This document shows, one piece after another, positions 43,164 to 54,234 of a stretch of DNA of 64,000 bases (positions are counted from its first letter, which is position 1; the number at the start of each line of letters is the position of its first letter). The stretch is from Tillandsia leiboldiana. Lineage: Eukaryota; Streptophyta; Magnoliopsida; Poales; Bromeliaceae. The notes beneath the pieces were generated by a model that was given only the letters and a program-made list of their open reading frames with translations, did not search any database and had not been told where the DNA came from. The stretch spans positions 16,378,251 through 16,442,250 of the forward strand of contig CM055065.1 of the NCBI GenBank assembly GCA_029204045.2, in the 5' to 3' direction. The position numbers and the translations under genes were made by a program.

Positions 43164-44734
43164 TTTCTTTTGAAATCATTGCTTAGGTTAGGTTTTGTTT
43201 TTGTGTTTTTGTTCATTATCTATGCTTAGACATAGAACATAAATTGAGCATGTGTATTATTGACTTTAATAGCATTTTTTCGTCTATTTAGAAATTTATT
43301 ATGCTTTGGATATCATAATAATTCATTTGATGCAATGATCATTTATGTCAATTAAATCATCTTTGTTTTGATCAAAGTCAATTTCTCTCTCAATGATCTC
43401 TTGGTATAGTTTTTATCTTATTTGACAATTGAGTCGAGTATGAAATTGAGATCAATTTTTGGTTGAATACTTTATATTTTAAATAATTGATAGCCAATTG
43501 AGGGGGAGTCAAAAAAAAATGTTATGCTCAAAAGATGTGGAAAGAGTTACATCCCAATGAGGAGTGTGAAAACTACCACCACATGGAGGAAAGAGCTACC
43601 ACCTCGGTCGTCCGAGTACTGTGTGCAGCTACCACATGAATACCAAGCATGGTTTTTTTCAAGATTGATTAGATAAAATGCTTTTTGGAATACTTGACTC
43701 TGTCAAATTCCAAGGTTGGTATAAGGTGGGGATTTTATTGAAAGATGCTCAAAGAGCCACTCCTTACTATAATTTGACTAGATAAATTATCTAACTTATC
43801 TGGGATTTCAAACATCTATTGATCTTGGTATTTCATTTTCTTTACCAAATTGATGATTTGATAAAGGCTTTACTCATAAGATCATGATAGATGTGATTGA
43901 AGTTGTTCAACTTTAAGGGATTTAATTTTTATAAATTTTCGTTTCATTTGTTGGATATTGTTGATAGATTTGACATAATCTATTTCTTGTTGTATGAAAC
44001 GATGATTTTCATTTAAAGTTGATACATAAAAGTGCTTACATACTTTTTCTGGATTTTGTGGAATTTTTCTGAATTATTCTGAAGAAAAAGTTGGAGCCGA
44101 TCCGGATTGGACAAGCCAATCCGGATCCCGAACGCAGGTATTTCCTACGGGTAGCCGATCCGGACTGGATTCACGATCCGATCCGGATCGCGGCTAGGGT
44201 TTTATATAGAACAAAAGGGTTTTGATTTCTTTTTACTTCAATCTTTTGTTCCTAAGTCTCCAGAGCTTCTCTCTCTAGAATCCATCCACTTTGGAGGCTT
44301 CCAAACTCAAGTTCTTCGATTCTAAGTAAGTTTTCTTGATCAAAATCTCGGTTTTTCACAGTTTTTCATATTTTTCCTCAAAACGTGATGAAAATTTTGT
44401 ATCTTTTTCATTTTGGATTGGTTTTTGATCAAATTTCTTTTGAAATAAGAACTCTGGGTAGATTAGTTTTGATTATATGCTAGGTATTCTCCTGATTAAC
44501 GGATTTTTAGGCTTCGATTTCTAAAATTTCGGTTTTAGGGCATATAATAGGAATTTTTGAAAATCATGGGATTGATCTATTTTTAAAATTCTTTTGGCAA
44601 AACTAATTTGATACCTATTCTCTCTTCACGATAATGATTGGTTAGGTGCAATTTTTCTAATTTTTGAAAGAAAACAATTTCTCGTGTTCTTGAGTTGTGC
44701 TCACAGGATTCTCCTCTTCACAAACAATAGCAAA
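43164..44734 (+). other. Sire-C region between pol and ORF3
   Basis: Polypurine tract 1 (TTGAGGGGGAGTC, 43498-43510), hairpin CTCGG-TCGT-CCGAG at 43603-43616, the palindrome module with TATA box, and a predicted leader intron from GTAAGT at 44326 to CACAG at 44706, 28 bases before the ORF3 start. No gene. Confidence 0.65.
44099..44208 (+). promoter_or_regulatory. Internal promoter module upstream of ORF3 (Sire-C)
   Basis: Palindromes GATCCGGATT, AATCCGGATC, GATCCGGACT and GATCCGGATC, then TTTATATAGA at 44201-44210. This is the clearest TATA box among the internal modules, about 120 bases before the predicted donor. Confidence 0.7.
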
Positions 44735-46120
44735 ATGGTGATCACTTGGGTAATCTTCCTTCTCTCTGCTATGGTGCACACGAGAGCGACTAACAAACCC
44801 AAAAGGGCAAAGAAAGCTCGGGACAATTCGGAGACCGAGACCGAAACCGAAACAGATTCCATTGATTGGGATGAGCTTCTGGTTGAAGCAACTGCTCCCA
44901 CTGCTGAAAAAGGGAAAGCCCCCATGGAAACATGCCCGATAAAGCCAAAGAGGAAGAGTGTTGCAAGAAAGAGAGGGAGTGCTCGAGGAATATCCATTGA
45001 GGAGCCACTTGCTAGCCAGCCTCCTCCACAAGATTTTATCAGCTCTGCAAGGATCAAGGATTTTGAGAAAAGGGAGTGCATTGGCGAAAGACATGTCAAT
45101 ATCAAAGCACTGAAGGAACGGTCTGCACTCTTTGGGACTCTGTATGACCAGGCAGGTCTTGGCCCCATTTGCAATTTCCCTGAGTCCACTGGGTATTGTC
45201 TTCATTCGGTAAGAATGTTTTATCAAAATGCTTCAAGTCTAATTGATCAGGAGGACGGACGTCGGGAATTTCAAACATTGGTTAAAAATGTCAAGATCAA
45301 AGTCACACCTCAACTGATTGGAGAGGTGTTGGGGATGAAGGCCAGAGTTGATGGACCTCATTATCTGAAAAGTCAGATCTTCTCTACCAACTCCTGGAGA
45401 GTGGTAGTTAATGGAATTTGACTTCCAGATACTCTGTCAACAGGAAATTCCGTCTTTTCAAAAGAGCTTCGACCGGAGTATCGCTACGTGAACTTCATTG
45501 TTTGCTATAACATTCTTCCAAACATGAATACAAAGGTTCTTCGATGGGACAGGATGTTATTTCTTTATCTTCTTGGAAACCCCGCAGCGGTAATGGGAGC
45601 AAATTTAAACATTCCTTACCTCATCTGGTCAAGGATGGCACGCTATGTGGAACATGCTCACCCTACAGAGAGACTCCCCTATCCTATGATAATTATGCGC
45701 ATCTTTCGGAAATTTAAAGTCGACACAAGTGCGAGCTCCTACATGCACAGTCTAGGAACAATCAATGAAACGACAATAGTGAAGTCTCTCTCCACTAAAC
45801 AAGATGAGCCCCCATCACCTCCTCGCCGACGAAGAGCACAACCACAATCAACAACTTCTGCACCACAAGCAACACCTCCAGTCCCACCAGCACATGCAGC
45901 ACAACAAGCACCTCCATCAACTTCCGATGATGATGAATCAGTTACCTCAATCTATAAAGAACAACAGCGTCTCTCCAACGAGCAAGAACGCATGTCTAAC
46001 GAGTTCGTTGAGATGAAAGAGGATCTTAGAGAGGTTAAGAAAGAGCAAGCTTCAATGAATAAGCGCATCAAGAAAATATTTCAGAAGCTAGGATGCATCA
46101 GTTCTGAGGATTCTGAATAA
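44735..46120 (+). pseudogene. ORF3 of Sire-C, one premature TGA
   Basis: Start MVITWVIFLLSAM, in frame throughout to the stop at 46118-46120. A TGA at 45419-45421 stands where Sire-F has TGT (cysteine in NGICLP). Domain order is as in Sire-F: hydrophobic start, basic then acidic stretch, plant-transposon-like domain, Pro/Gln linker, coiled coil (QQRLSNEQERMSNEFVEM) and acidic end SSEDSE. Without the single stop it would be about 461 residues. Confidence 0.85.
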
Positions 46121-46799
46121 TGTTTTATTCTAATCTTCTCTTTTGCAGGTTTTTCTGTTTTTCCTTCTTAAGTTCTCTGACTTTTCAAACTGTTTTAACT
46201 CTTCCTTCTTTTAAAATTTTGGCTAACTTTAGTGACAAAAAGGGGGAGAGAAGTATAAACAATGATACAATGTTTGATTGCTTTACAATGCTTGAGAAAC
46301 TTGAAACTATGAAGGTAAGTATAACCTCAACTTGAAGGTAAGTATCACAACTTTTGGTTTTGTATTGTGATTGCATGCATGGCTCGACTAACTATTCGAC
46401 TAACTATTTGGGCATGTAATATTACTAACAAGTTGTTTGATTACTAACAAAGTCATGACATTTGGAATTTTATTGCTTAGAAGATATGTCGATGTTTGAT
46501 TGTGATCTTATTACATATCTGAATTCGTCAATGTCATGGTGAGTATAAACTCTATCTCTGTTAGGTTTTGAATGCTAAATATTCTTGAGGTATCTAACGA
46601 TCTCTTTTGTTAAGAATGATTTCTTTTTGCAGAGAGTGCAGATGTCTAAGTCTAGAGTCTGTTTTAGGAGTTTATCTCATGTATTTAATTTTGGATCTCC
46701 ATTGTAAATTTTTGTTGTATGGTGATAGCAACAAAAATATCTTTTTGAATTTTCTTAAGTGGATTTGTGTTTTGTCACGAAACCGCCAAAGGGGGAGAT
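46121..46799 (+). other. Sire-C region between ORF3 and 3' LTR
   Basis: Polypurine tract 2 (AAAAAGGGGGAGAGAA, 46237-46252) and tract 3 (AAAGGGGGAGAT, 46788-46799). Predicted 3' UTR intron with donors GTAAGT at 46315 and 46338 and acceptor TTTTTGCAG at 46632. No gene. Confidence 0.6.
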
Positions 46800-47024
46800 T
46801 GTTAAGGAATTTGTTTTGGCGCATTTCGTGAAAGTATTAAGTCTTGAAGATTGAAGATGAAGAAAGTTGGATCATATAACTCAATCTCAAGAAAGAAGAA
46901 TTCAAAAGGATCAGGTATGTTTAACTAATTAATTTTGGTGATCCGAATACTTCTTATAGTGTAGAACACTTGGATGAATTTTTACTTGCATAAAAATCAA
47001 AAACTGGACATGGGACATGTTCAG

Positions 47025-47323
47025 GATCCGGATCAGACACGGCAGTCCGGATCCCGAAGGGTGTTGGTTCATACGCAAATCCAATCCGGATCCAAGCCAT
47101 TTCTGATCCGGATCCCGAACATTGGTTTTTGCTGAAAAGTATGAACAGTCCGGATCAGGCATTTCAATCCGGATCCCGAACCTTTGTTTTTCTGGAATTT
47201 GGCTGTTTCGTTACGACAGTCAGGATCGCCGTAAATCCGATCCGGATCGTCGTCCTGTAAAATTCCAGAAAAGGTTAGTTTTTGATTCTTATACTCTTCC
47301 AACGGTTTTTAACCTATAAATAG
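47025..47323 (+). promoter_or_regulatory. U3 promoter of Sire-C 3' LTR
   Basis: Same mixed palindrome array as the 5' copy; TATAAATAG at 47315-47323. Confidence 0.7.
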
Positions 47324-47458
47324 ACCCTATGATTCATTTTCTAGGGTAAGCCGCATAAGCCATAAAAGCCGAATAAATCAAAAGACGGCCATATAAATCC
47401 ACCTATAGAGAAGAAAGGAAATCAATAGATTTAATCCTATGTTTCTTCATCTATATTG

Positions 47459-47763
47459 ATTGATTTGATTCTAGGTTTTCATACTCAGATTTTGAGTAGA
47501 ATCAAATCAATGAATACTTAGATGGTATTTCCGATCTATTTCTAATCTAAGTATTCGGCGGATCATCACCACCCAAAAACTACGATTTCCCCAAAATCGG
47601 CGCGTGGACTCGCGTGGCCTTATGGATTCAAGGTGCTACCGCTCTTGTGGATTCGGAGCGAGGTACGTTCGTGGCTTCGAGACGTGCCAGTGGGTGAAGA
47701 CCGTGGATTCGGTCAGACGTCGTGGATTCGGCGTTGGACGCAGATCGTGGATTCGAGAAGCGT
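47459..47763 (+). other. Structured leader elements of Sire-C 3' LTR
   Basis: Stem-loop 1 starts at 47459, stem-loop 2 follows, and the seven-unit hairpin array ends near 47763; same arms as in the 5' LTR, with a T for C change beside one hairpin. Confidence 0.7.
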
Positions 47764-48011
47764 TGCGGAGCGAGCGGAGAAGATCAACTAGGAGCGTATG
47801 GAAAAAGGTTGAGTCGTCTGTGAGTACGGTATATCACCTTTGTACGTGTTATAATTCTAGTGGATTTCACCGTGTTATCGGTCCCGTGGTTTTTTACTCC
47901 GGTTTGGAGTTTTCCACGTAAAAATCTTGCGTGTTATTTTTTATTTCCGCATTGGGTTTTATTGCGCAACGATTTTTGAGTGTTTAGATCCATATTATAC
48001 ATAACCCGACA

Positions 48012-48258
48012 AGTGGACCGAGCGTCGTGAACCGGCCAATAATAGGCCACCACGTGGCATGCCGGCGGTCCACGTCCCCTCCCATGCACCGAAATCCAAT
48101 AAAAACTTCCGGGAGTCCATTTTTGGGCATCCGGACTCAGAATCAAACAAGCAAATAGCCGTTTTCAAGCGTTTTTCCGTGCTGAATCCAATTCCAACCT
48201 CTGTTTGGCCTAAATCCTTTTCAAAATATCAGCAAATGCAGACGAAGGCCAACACAGT
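48012..48258 (-). repeat. Tek-B 5' LTR, middle part
   Basis: Continues the LTR broken at 36862 (compare 28289-28540 in the 3' LTR) up to the insertion of Tek-D. Confidence 0.9.
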
Positions 48259-51200
48259 TGTGGTGACCCTGATCCCCGTGTAGCTTCTCCCATGAACCGT
48301 GGTGTAGAACACCTAGTGTTGGTGTATCTGGTCCATAGTGCATCAAAGGGATGCCACAGATGGACCCTGTGTGATATCCACGGCTGGATTGGCCTTCGGC
48401 TGCATTTGCCGAATTTTCGATATGGTTTTGGGCCAAACAGAGGTTGGATTAGGATTCAGCGCGGAAAAACGCTTGAAAACGGCTATTTGCTTGTTTGATT
48501 CTGAGTCCGGATGCCCAAAAACGGACTCCCGAAAGTTTTACTGGATTTTTGGTGCATGGGGAAGCTGTGGACCGGCGGGGGAGCCACGTGGCAGGCTCTG
48601 ATTGGCCGGCGCACGCGGCTTGGTCCACGGAGCAGCGGGGGTGTGACCGGGGTGCACGGCGGGAGGCGTGGACCGGAGGGTGTCCACGTGGCAGCGCCGG
48701 ATTGGGCGGCCAACGTGCGCTCGGTCCACGAGGGTGCGCGGAGGAAGGCGCGGTGCACGGTGGACCGGGGCGCGCCACGTGGCGGCCCCGGATTGGTGGG
48801 TGCAGGTGCGCGCGGTGCACCCACGCGCGCGGCTGCGGCCGTACGCGCACGCGGGCGCAGGCACGCAGACGCGCCGGCTGGCGTGTCGGGCGGGTACTGT
48901 GCCGTGCCACGTGGCAGCGTGCTAGTGGACGGCGCCACCCACCGCGTTGACTGCGGGTAGGGACACGTGGCGCTCTCCGCAGGGGCTTGCACGGCTGCCG
49001 CGTGTTCGGCGGACGCGTGGCAGGCTCCTGGGCGGGTCGGACTGTGGCTGGATCCCGTGCGACTGCGCGGGTTGGGCTGGGCCGCACTGTGCGCGCCCGA
49101 AAGTTGGCGGGCCGGGCCGCACTGTGCACGCCCGAATCTGGGGGCGCCCGGAATCCGGGACAATATCAGCATTTTTGGAATTGTTCCCCTCAGCCTATAA
49201 AAGGCCACCCGAGCTGCCTTCTTGGGACTTTTTCTCCCATTTCCTAGCCCCATCTCCCCGAGCTCTCTACTTGTGTTTTGTTCATCTTTTAGTGCTGGTT
49301 TCACTTGCAGAGCTTTGGGATTTTTAGGAGCACGCATCCCGAGGTTCCAGATTTTACGGCGCGGTGCGACGTGTCGTTTTCGGTGTTCTTCTTCGTCGCA
49401 GTTCGGTGTGAAATTTCCCCTGGGTCACCCCGACACTGGTTTTTGGTTATTCTTGTGCCGACACACTCCTAACAGGTAGGGCTTCATCTTTCGTATTGAT
49501 CATGCTTTCCAATTTTGAGTCTGTGGCACGGATCCCGAGGTTCTTTCTTGACCCTTTTTCTGTGTGGACTTATGGGACAGCATCGAGGTGTTTTGGCCAC
49601 ATCTTTGCGCACGAGCGTCAGACGGGAACGAGCTTGTACCACTTTTTCATCTACAGATCACAAGGAACGCGCTCGTATTTTTCTTGGATTTTTCCAAGAT
49701 TTTATTGAAGGTGAAAATCCCTGTTCTTTTGTGTACAGTGCTACAGTTTTGACGCAGGAATTGTTTGAGCACACCACCTTGCCGAATTTATATCTTGACC
49801 TACCGAACTCAGTTTTGGACGTGCAGGCACTTGTTTCGAAGGTATCGATGCGAGGATCGCTGTGATATTTTTACTGGAATTTCTGGAGGATGTTTTACAG
49901 GTGAAAATTTCGCAGAGAGTGGACTGTTCACCACAGATTTTGTAACTTGGAATTTTGAGGAATTTAAGTGTAATTTTGGATGTACTTTGTGCCCAGGGTG
50001 TTCTGAGCACTACTGCTGTATTGTGGGATCTGCGGAGATACTGTTTTAGCTGTTTCTGGACTTTCTCAGCTGTACGACTCCGGACAATTAGCACCTTCAG
50101 GTGGGTGGCCTTGCTTTCAGGATCTATGGACTGTGCTCTAATTCTATTGATATAGAATCATGCATGATAGTGGTTGGACTTGGTAGCATGCTAGAATTTG
50201 AATGTTATTATTCCTTGTTTTTATCTGTTGATCGTTTGATCTCTTCTACTTCCTACCGCCTGTTAAATATCTGTTATCTTGGAACCTGACCTAGCACCCC
50301 TGTCATATGTTGCATGTGTAACCAGACCAGTAGAAAACCCTCACTTGGGCTAGGGTTATTTATGTTTAGACATCCACACTTTATGTTTCATTCCTGGACT
50401 TAGTGTTATCCTCGCCCGGGTAGTGGGCCGAGCGGTCGGGACTTCTTTTTAGTGTGGGATGCGTTTGCACTCGTGCTTGGGAGCAGAGTGGAGTCTGGTA
50501 GATGTAGTGTACCGCTTGTCTGTACCGGGAACCGTTTTGGGTAAACGGTGGTCCCGGGAGGTCTTGTTTTCCCCTGTTGGGGTTGTCGCCACTGTGTTAG
50601 TGGGTGTAGTTTACTAGTGTTAGCCGGACCTAGAACCCAGAACCCTTTTCAACATACACATGATTTTAGTATACCAATGTTTTCTTCCAAGCATCGAAGG
50701 GCCGCTGGAGTCTGTTCTTGTTTGATTGGACAAAGGTATCAGCCCTTCGGGGTTTGGGTAAAACGCTTGTTTTCAAACTGTTTTTCTAAAAAGAACTAAA
50801 AATCATTAAAATGGGTTTCTTCTCAAATCAAGATAGCTTTTCAAAAAGGGAACTACCTTTAGTGCTCACCCTGCGTGGGTTGAGTGAAAAATGGTTTTCA
50901 ATAACAAATGTCACCTTTTTCCTGTAAATCTCCCCACTCGAAAGGATTCGAGTGGTCTGGGTTCTAGGGGCCGTTCCTTTGTCGGGACGGAAGCCACGGG
51001 GGCCGAGCCTGGAACCTGTTCTTGTTTGATAGGGTTGCAGGTGTAGGTCTCCCGGGACTTTCGGGCCCTGTTGGTGTCTTCTGCGTGTTGTACCGTGATT
51101 ATTGTGTTCCCGAACTATAAGGGGTCGGGAACTCCGATAGGCGGAGCCTAGAGTCTGTTCTTGTTTGATAGGGTTCTAAGCACCGGCCTATCGGGTTTCC

Positions 51201-52144
51201 GAACCCTTATGGTGTCGGTCTTGCCTGTGAGTGAGCGTTGGTGTTGTTAGTCGATCTTGTTGATCGTGGTTTGGACTATAGCCTGCATGAGCCATATTGA
51301 GCTCGACAGAGTGCGCGGATACCCTTGTCCTCGTTGGGGTCGCTCCCCTCGAGTGCCACGTCCGGAGTGGTCTGCACTGTGGTATCGCGACTTGTCGACG
51401 CCGTCCCTCTGGCTGGTCCAGTTTTGGCAATCACGGACACCCTACGGTAGACCCGTCCGGTTGAGGATGTGCGGCAGTAGGTGGGCGCAGGTTTGACTGG
51501 ACCCTATGGGGCAGTCAGTGTAGATTGGGTGACTGTACTGTGTGAGTTAGTAGATGCATCATGTTTCCATCTGTTCCACTCTTTGAGCATCTAGATAGAG
51601 GCATAGTAGTTGTAGAGTTACTTTTCCAGCCCTTTCATTTCAGTATTATATTATTGTTACTTTATGCCTCTAGTAGACTTAGTGGGCAGACCGTCGGGCT
51701 TGTTGGCGGCACCCACTGAGAACTACTTGGGACGTAGTTCTCACACCCGTCGTGGTGTATTTTCCCACAAGGACTTCTACTCCTGTTCCTGCTGCTCCTG
51801 TTGCTGCTTCTTCTGATCGAGGTAAGGGAGTCGCGAGATAGTTCCCTACCAGTCATCGTCCAGAGAGTAGATGTACCCCCTTACTTTTTGAGAGTTTATG
51901 TTGAGCGACCTTGTAGTGAGGTATAGAGTTGTATTTTATTTTATTGCTTGAGAGACTTATGTACTTTTGGTGAGGGCTTTGTGTTGTTTTTATTTTCATT
52001 TTTAGCAGTTTACTTTCAGCTATGATATCTGTTTAGTATAGTTGATCTTTTGCAGGTTAGTCGCTTCGTCTATACGGGGCTTCCCGTATGGGCGGCGGAT
52101 CTGTTGGCGAGCCCGGGTCGCAGTTTCGACGCCGGGGTGTGACA
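48259..52144 (+). mobile_element. Tek-D, solo gypsy LTR (3.9 kb)
   Basis: Starts TGTGGTGACC and ends GGTGTGACA with Tek-B LTR on both sides and no interior. Flanks ACAGT (48254-48258) and ACAGC (52145-52149) are a target duplication with one change. Near its end is the hairpin ATACGGG-GCTT-CCCGTAT (52072-52089). Words around CTGTTCTTGTTTGAT repeat at about 50713, 51018 and 51153. A solo LTR arises when the two LTRs of one element recombine and lose the interior. Confidence 0.88.
48585..49203 (+). promoter_or_regulatory. G-box/CCAAT tandem units and TATA box of Tek-D
   Basis: CACGTG cores at 48585, 48685, 48776, 48908 and 48964. The first three are each followed within about 20 bases by GATTGG (reverse CCAAT box) and then by GTCCAC or GTGCAC words, forming imperfect repeats of 91-100 bases. 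TATAAAAG lies at 49196-49203. Overlapping long ORFs here are by-products of high GC. Confidence 0.65.
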
Positions 52145-52274
52145 ACAGCAATAGATATCTCACAGGGTCCATCTGTGGCATCCCTTTGATGCACTATGGG
52201 CCAGACACACCAACCATAGGTGTTCTAACAATGGATTCACCAGGAAAGGTTGCATGGGAACCTAGGCCACCACA
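52145..52274 (-). repeat. Tek-B 5' LTR, distal part
   Basis: 130 bases matching 28537-28666 of the 3' LTR and ending CCACA, the 5' tip of the LTR on the minus strand. Confidence 0.9.
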
Positions 52275-52834
52275 CCTGATCTGTTCCGGACCGCGGCTAG
52301 GGTTTATATGAAACAAAAGGGTTTTTGATTTTATTTCACCTCAAGCTTTTGTTTCCAAGGCTCTAGAGTTTCTCTCTCTAAACTTCAACCGATTTGGAGC
52401 CTTTCAAACTCGAGTTCTTTGGATTTCAAGTAAGTCTCTTTGATCAAATTTCAAATTTTCCACTGTTTTGCATTGTTCTTCATAAACGTGAATGAAAATC
52501 TGGGGTGGAATTCGATTCTATATGGTTTTTGGTCAAATTTCTTTTGCAATAAAACTCTGAGTAGATTAGTTTTGTTTATATGCTTGGTATTCTCTTGATT
52601 AACGAATTTTTAGGCTTCGATTTCTGAAAATTCGGTTTTAGGGCATATAATGAGAATTTTTGAAAATCATGGGATTGATCTATTTTTAAAATTCTTTTTG
52701 AAAAACTAATTTGATTCCTAGTCTCTCTACATGATAATGATTGTTTAGGTACAATTTTTCAAATTTTTGAAAATAAATAATTTTTTCGTGTTCTTGAGTT
52801 TTTGCTCGTAGGTTTCTCACGTTCAATAGCAATA
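52275..52834 (+). other. Sire-E region between Tek-B and ORF3
   Basis: Rest of the internal promoter (TTCCGGACC, TTTATATG at 52303-52310) and the predicted leader intron, donor GTAAGT at 52440, acceptor CGTAG at 52811. No gene. Confidence 0.6.
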
Positions 52835-54234
52835 ATGGTGTTCACTTGGATAATTGTTCTTCTGGTTGCTATGGTGCACACAAGAGCAACGAACAAACCT
52901 AAGAGAGCTAAGAAAATTCGGGATGATTCCGAGACGGAATCTGAGACGGAATCCATCGATTGGGATGAGCTTTTAGTGAAAGGCATTGCTCCTACTGCCT
53001 CAAAGGGGAAAGCCCCTGCAGAAACTTCGAAGGCGAAAACTCCGCCTACTGCCGCTGAAAAAGGGAAAGCCCCGATGGAAGCAAGCCCTGCTAAAACAAA
53101 GAGAAAGAGCGTTGCCAGAAAAAAGGGGAGTGCTCGAGGTATATCTATTGAAGAACCACTTGCAAGCAAGCCTCCTCCACAAGACTTTATCAGTTCTGAG
53201 AGAATCAAGGATTTTGAGAACAGAGAATGTATTTCAAAGCTCTCAAGGAGCGCTCTGCACTTTTTGGGACTCTATTTGATCAAATGGGACTTGCACCCAT
53301 TTGCAATTTTCCGGACAATCTTGGGTATTGTCTTCATCTTATCCGGATGTTCTATCAGAATTCAGCAAAGTTGGTTGATCTTGACGACGGACCAAGAGAA
53401 TTTGCGACAATGGTTAGGAATGTTAAGATCAAGGTCACACCTCAGTTGATTGGTAAGGTGTTAGGAATGAAGGCTCGGGTTGATGGAGCCCATTACCTAA
53501 AGGGTCATGTTTTTAGCAACACCACCTGGAGAGTGGTTGTTAATGGGATATGTCTCCCAGATACTCTGTCGACGGGGAACTCAATTCTTTCTAAAGAACT
53601 TCAACCTGAGTACAGATTTCTGAACTTTATAGTTTGCTACAACATTTTGCCAAACATGCAAACAAAAGTTCTGAGATGGGATAGGATGTTGTTTCTTTAC
53701 CTTCTTGGAAACCCGGCAGCAGCCATGGGGTCTAACTTCAGCATTCCCTATCTCATCTGGTCGAGGATGGCGCGGTATGTGGAACATGCCCATCCTACAG
53801 AGCGACTTCCCTTCCCAATCATCATTATGCGAATTTTGAAGAAATTTAAAGTCGATATTTCATTGTCGGCATACATGCATAGATTGGGAACTATCAACGA
53901 CACAACTATTGTGAAGTCCCTCTCAAAAAGACAGGATGAGCCTCCAACACCTCCTCGCGGAAAGAGACCCTCAACATCAACAGCAACAGCAAAAACAGCA
54001 GCAACAGCTTCAGCTCCACCTGCACCAGCTTCAACTTCAGAGGATGATGCCTCTGTTACCTCTATTTATAGGGAGCAACAACGACTTTCCTCAGAACAGG
54101 AACGAATGTCGAACGAGTTCGTTGCAATGAAAGCCGACATAGGAGATTTAAGGAAGGAACAGACTTCAATAAACAAGCTACTGAAGAAGATATTTCAAAA
54201 ACTCGGATGTACCAGTTCTGAAGATTCTGAATAA
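52835..54234 (+). pseudogene. ORF3 of Sire-E, frameshifted by a short deletion
   Basis: Starts MVFTWIIVLLVAM. After NRECI near 53230 about 20 bases present in Sire-C are missing, shifting the frame; the second part (FKALKERSALFGTLFDQ onward) is open to the stop at 54232-54234. The middle domain, linker and coiled coil (QQRLSSEQERMSNEF) are otherwise complete. A duplicated KGKAP segment near residue 60-90 makes its N-terminal linker longer than in Sire-C. Confidence 0.85.

Larger units (their letters stand above)
36863..48011 (+). mobile_element. Sire-C, complete Sirevirus-like copia element (11.1 kb)
   Basis: LTRs 36863-38122 (1260 bp) and 46800-48011 (1212 bp); the length difference equals one 48-bp deletion in the right LTR. 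Flanks are TGTGG (36858-36862) and AGTGG (48012-48016), a duplication with one change. Interior: primer site, gag, degraded zone with a gap, pol, tract 1, internal promoter, ORF3, tracts 2 and 3. It is inserted in the Tek-B 5' LTR. Confidence 0.92.
46800..48011 (+). repeat. Sire-C 3' LTR with 48-bp deletion
   Basis: Matches the 5' LTR except for loss of the bases corresponding to 38050-38097, between copies of TTTA. The loss lies in the last 80 bases of the LTR. Confidence 0.95.
25405..52274 (-). mobile_element. Tek-B, Tekay/Del-like gypsy chromovirus with two elements in its 5' LTR
   Basis: Minus-strand order: 5' LTR (52274-52145, 48258-48012, 36862-33922), primer site, gag, protease, RT-RNase H, integrase with chromodomain, polypurine tract, 3' LTR (28666-25405). 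The LTRs are closely alike where both can be read. The 5' LTR is interrupted by Sire-C and solo Tek-D; removing both restores a continuous LTR of about 3.3 kb. Target duplication CCTGG/CCTGA. The RT sequence and C-terminal chromodomain place it in the Tekay/Del group of chromoviruses. Confidence 0.9.

Noticed and set aside
45419..45421. ORF3 of Sire-C as two separate genes
   Set aside because: The parts before and after the TGA are in one frame and align end to end with the single Sire-F ORF3.
48259..52144. Tek-D as part of the Tek-B 5' LTR
   Set aside because: It is in the opposite orientation, has its own LTR tips and a near-perfect 5-bp duplication, and the Tek-B LTR continues on both sides.
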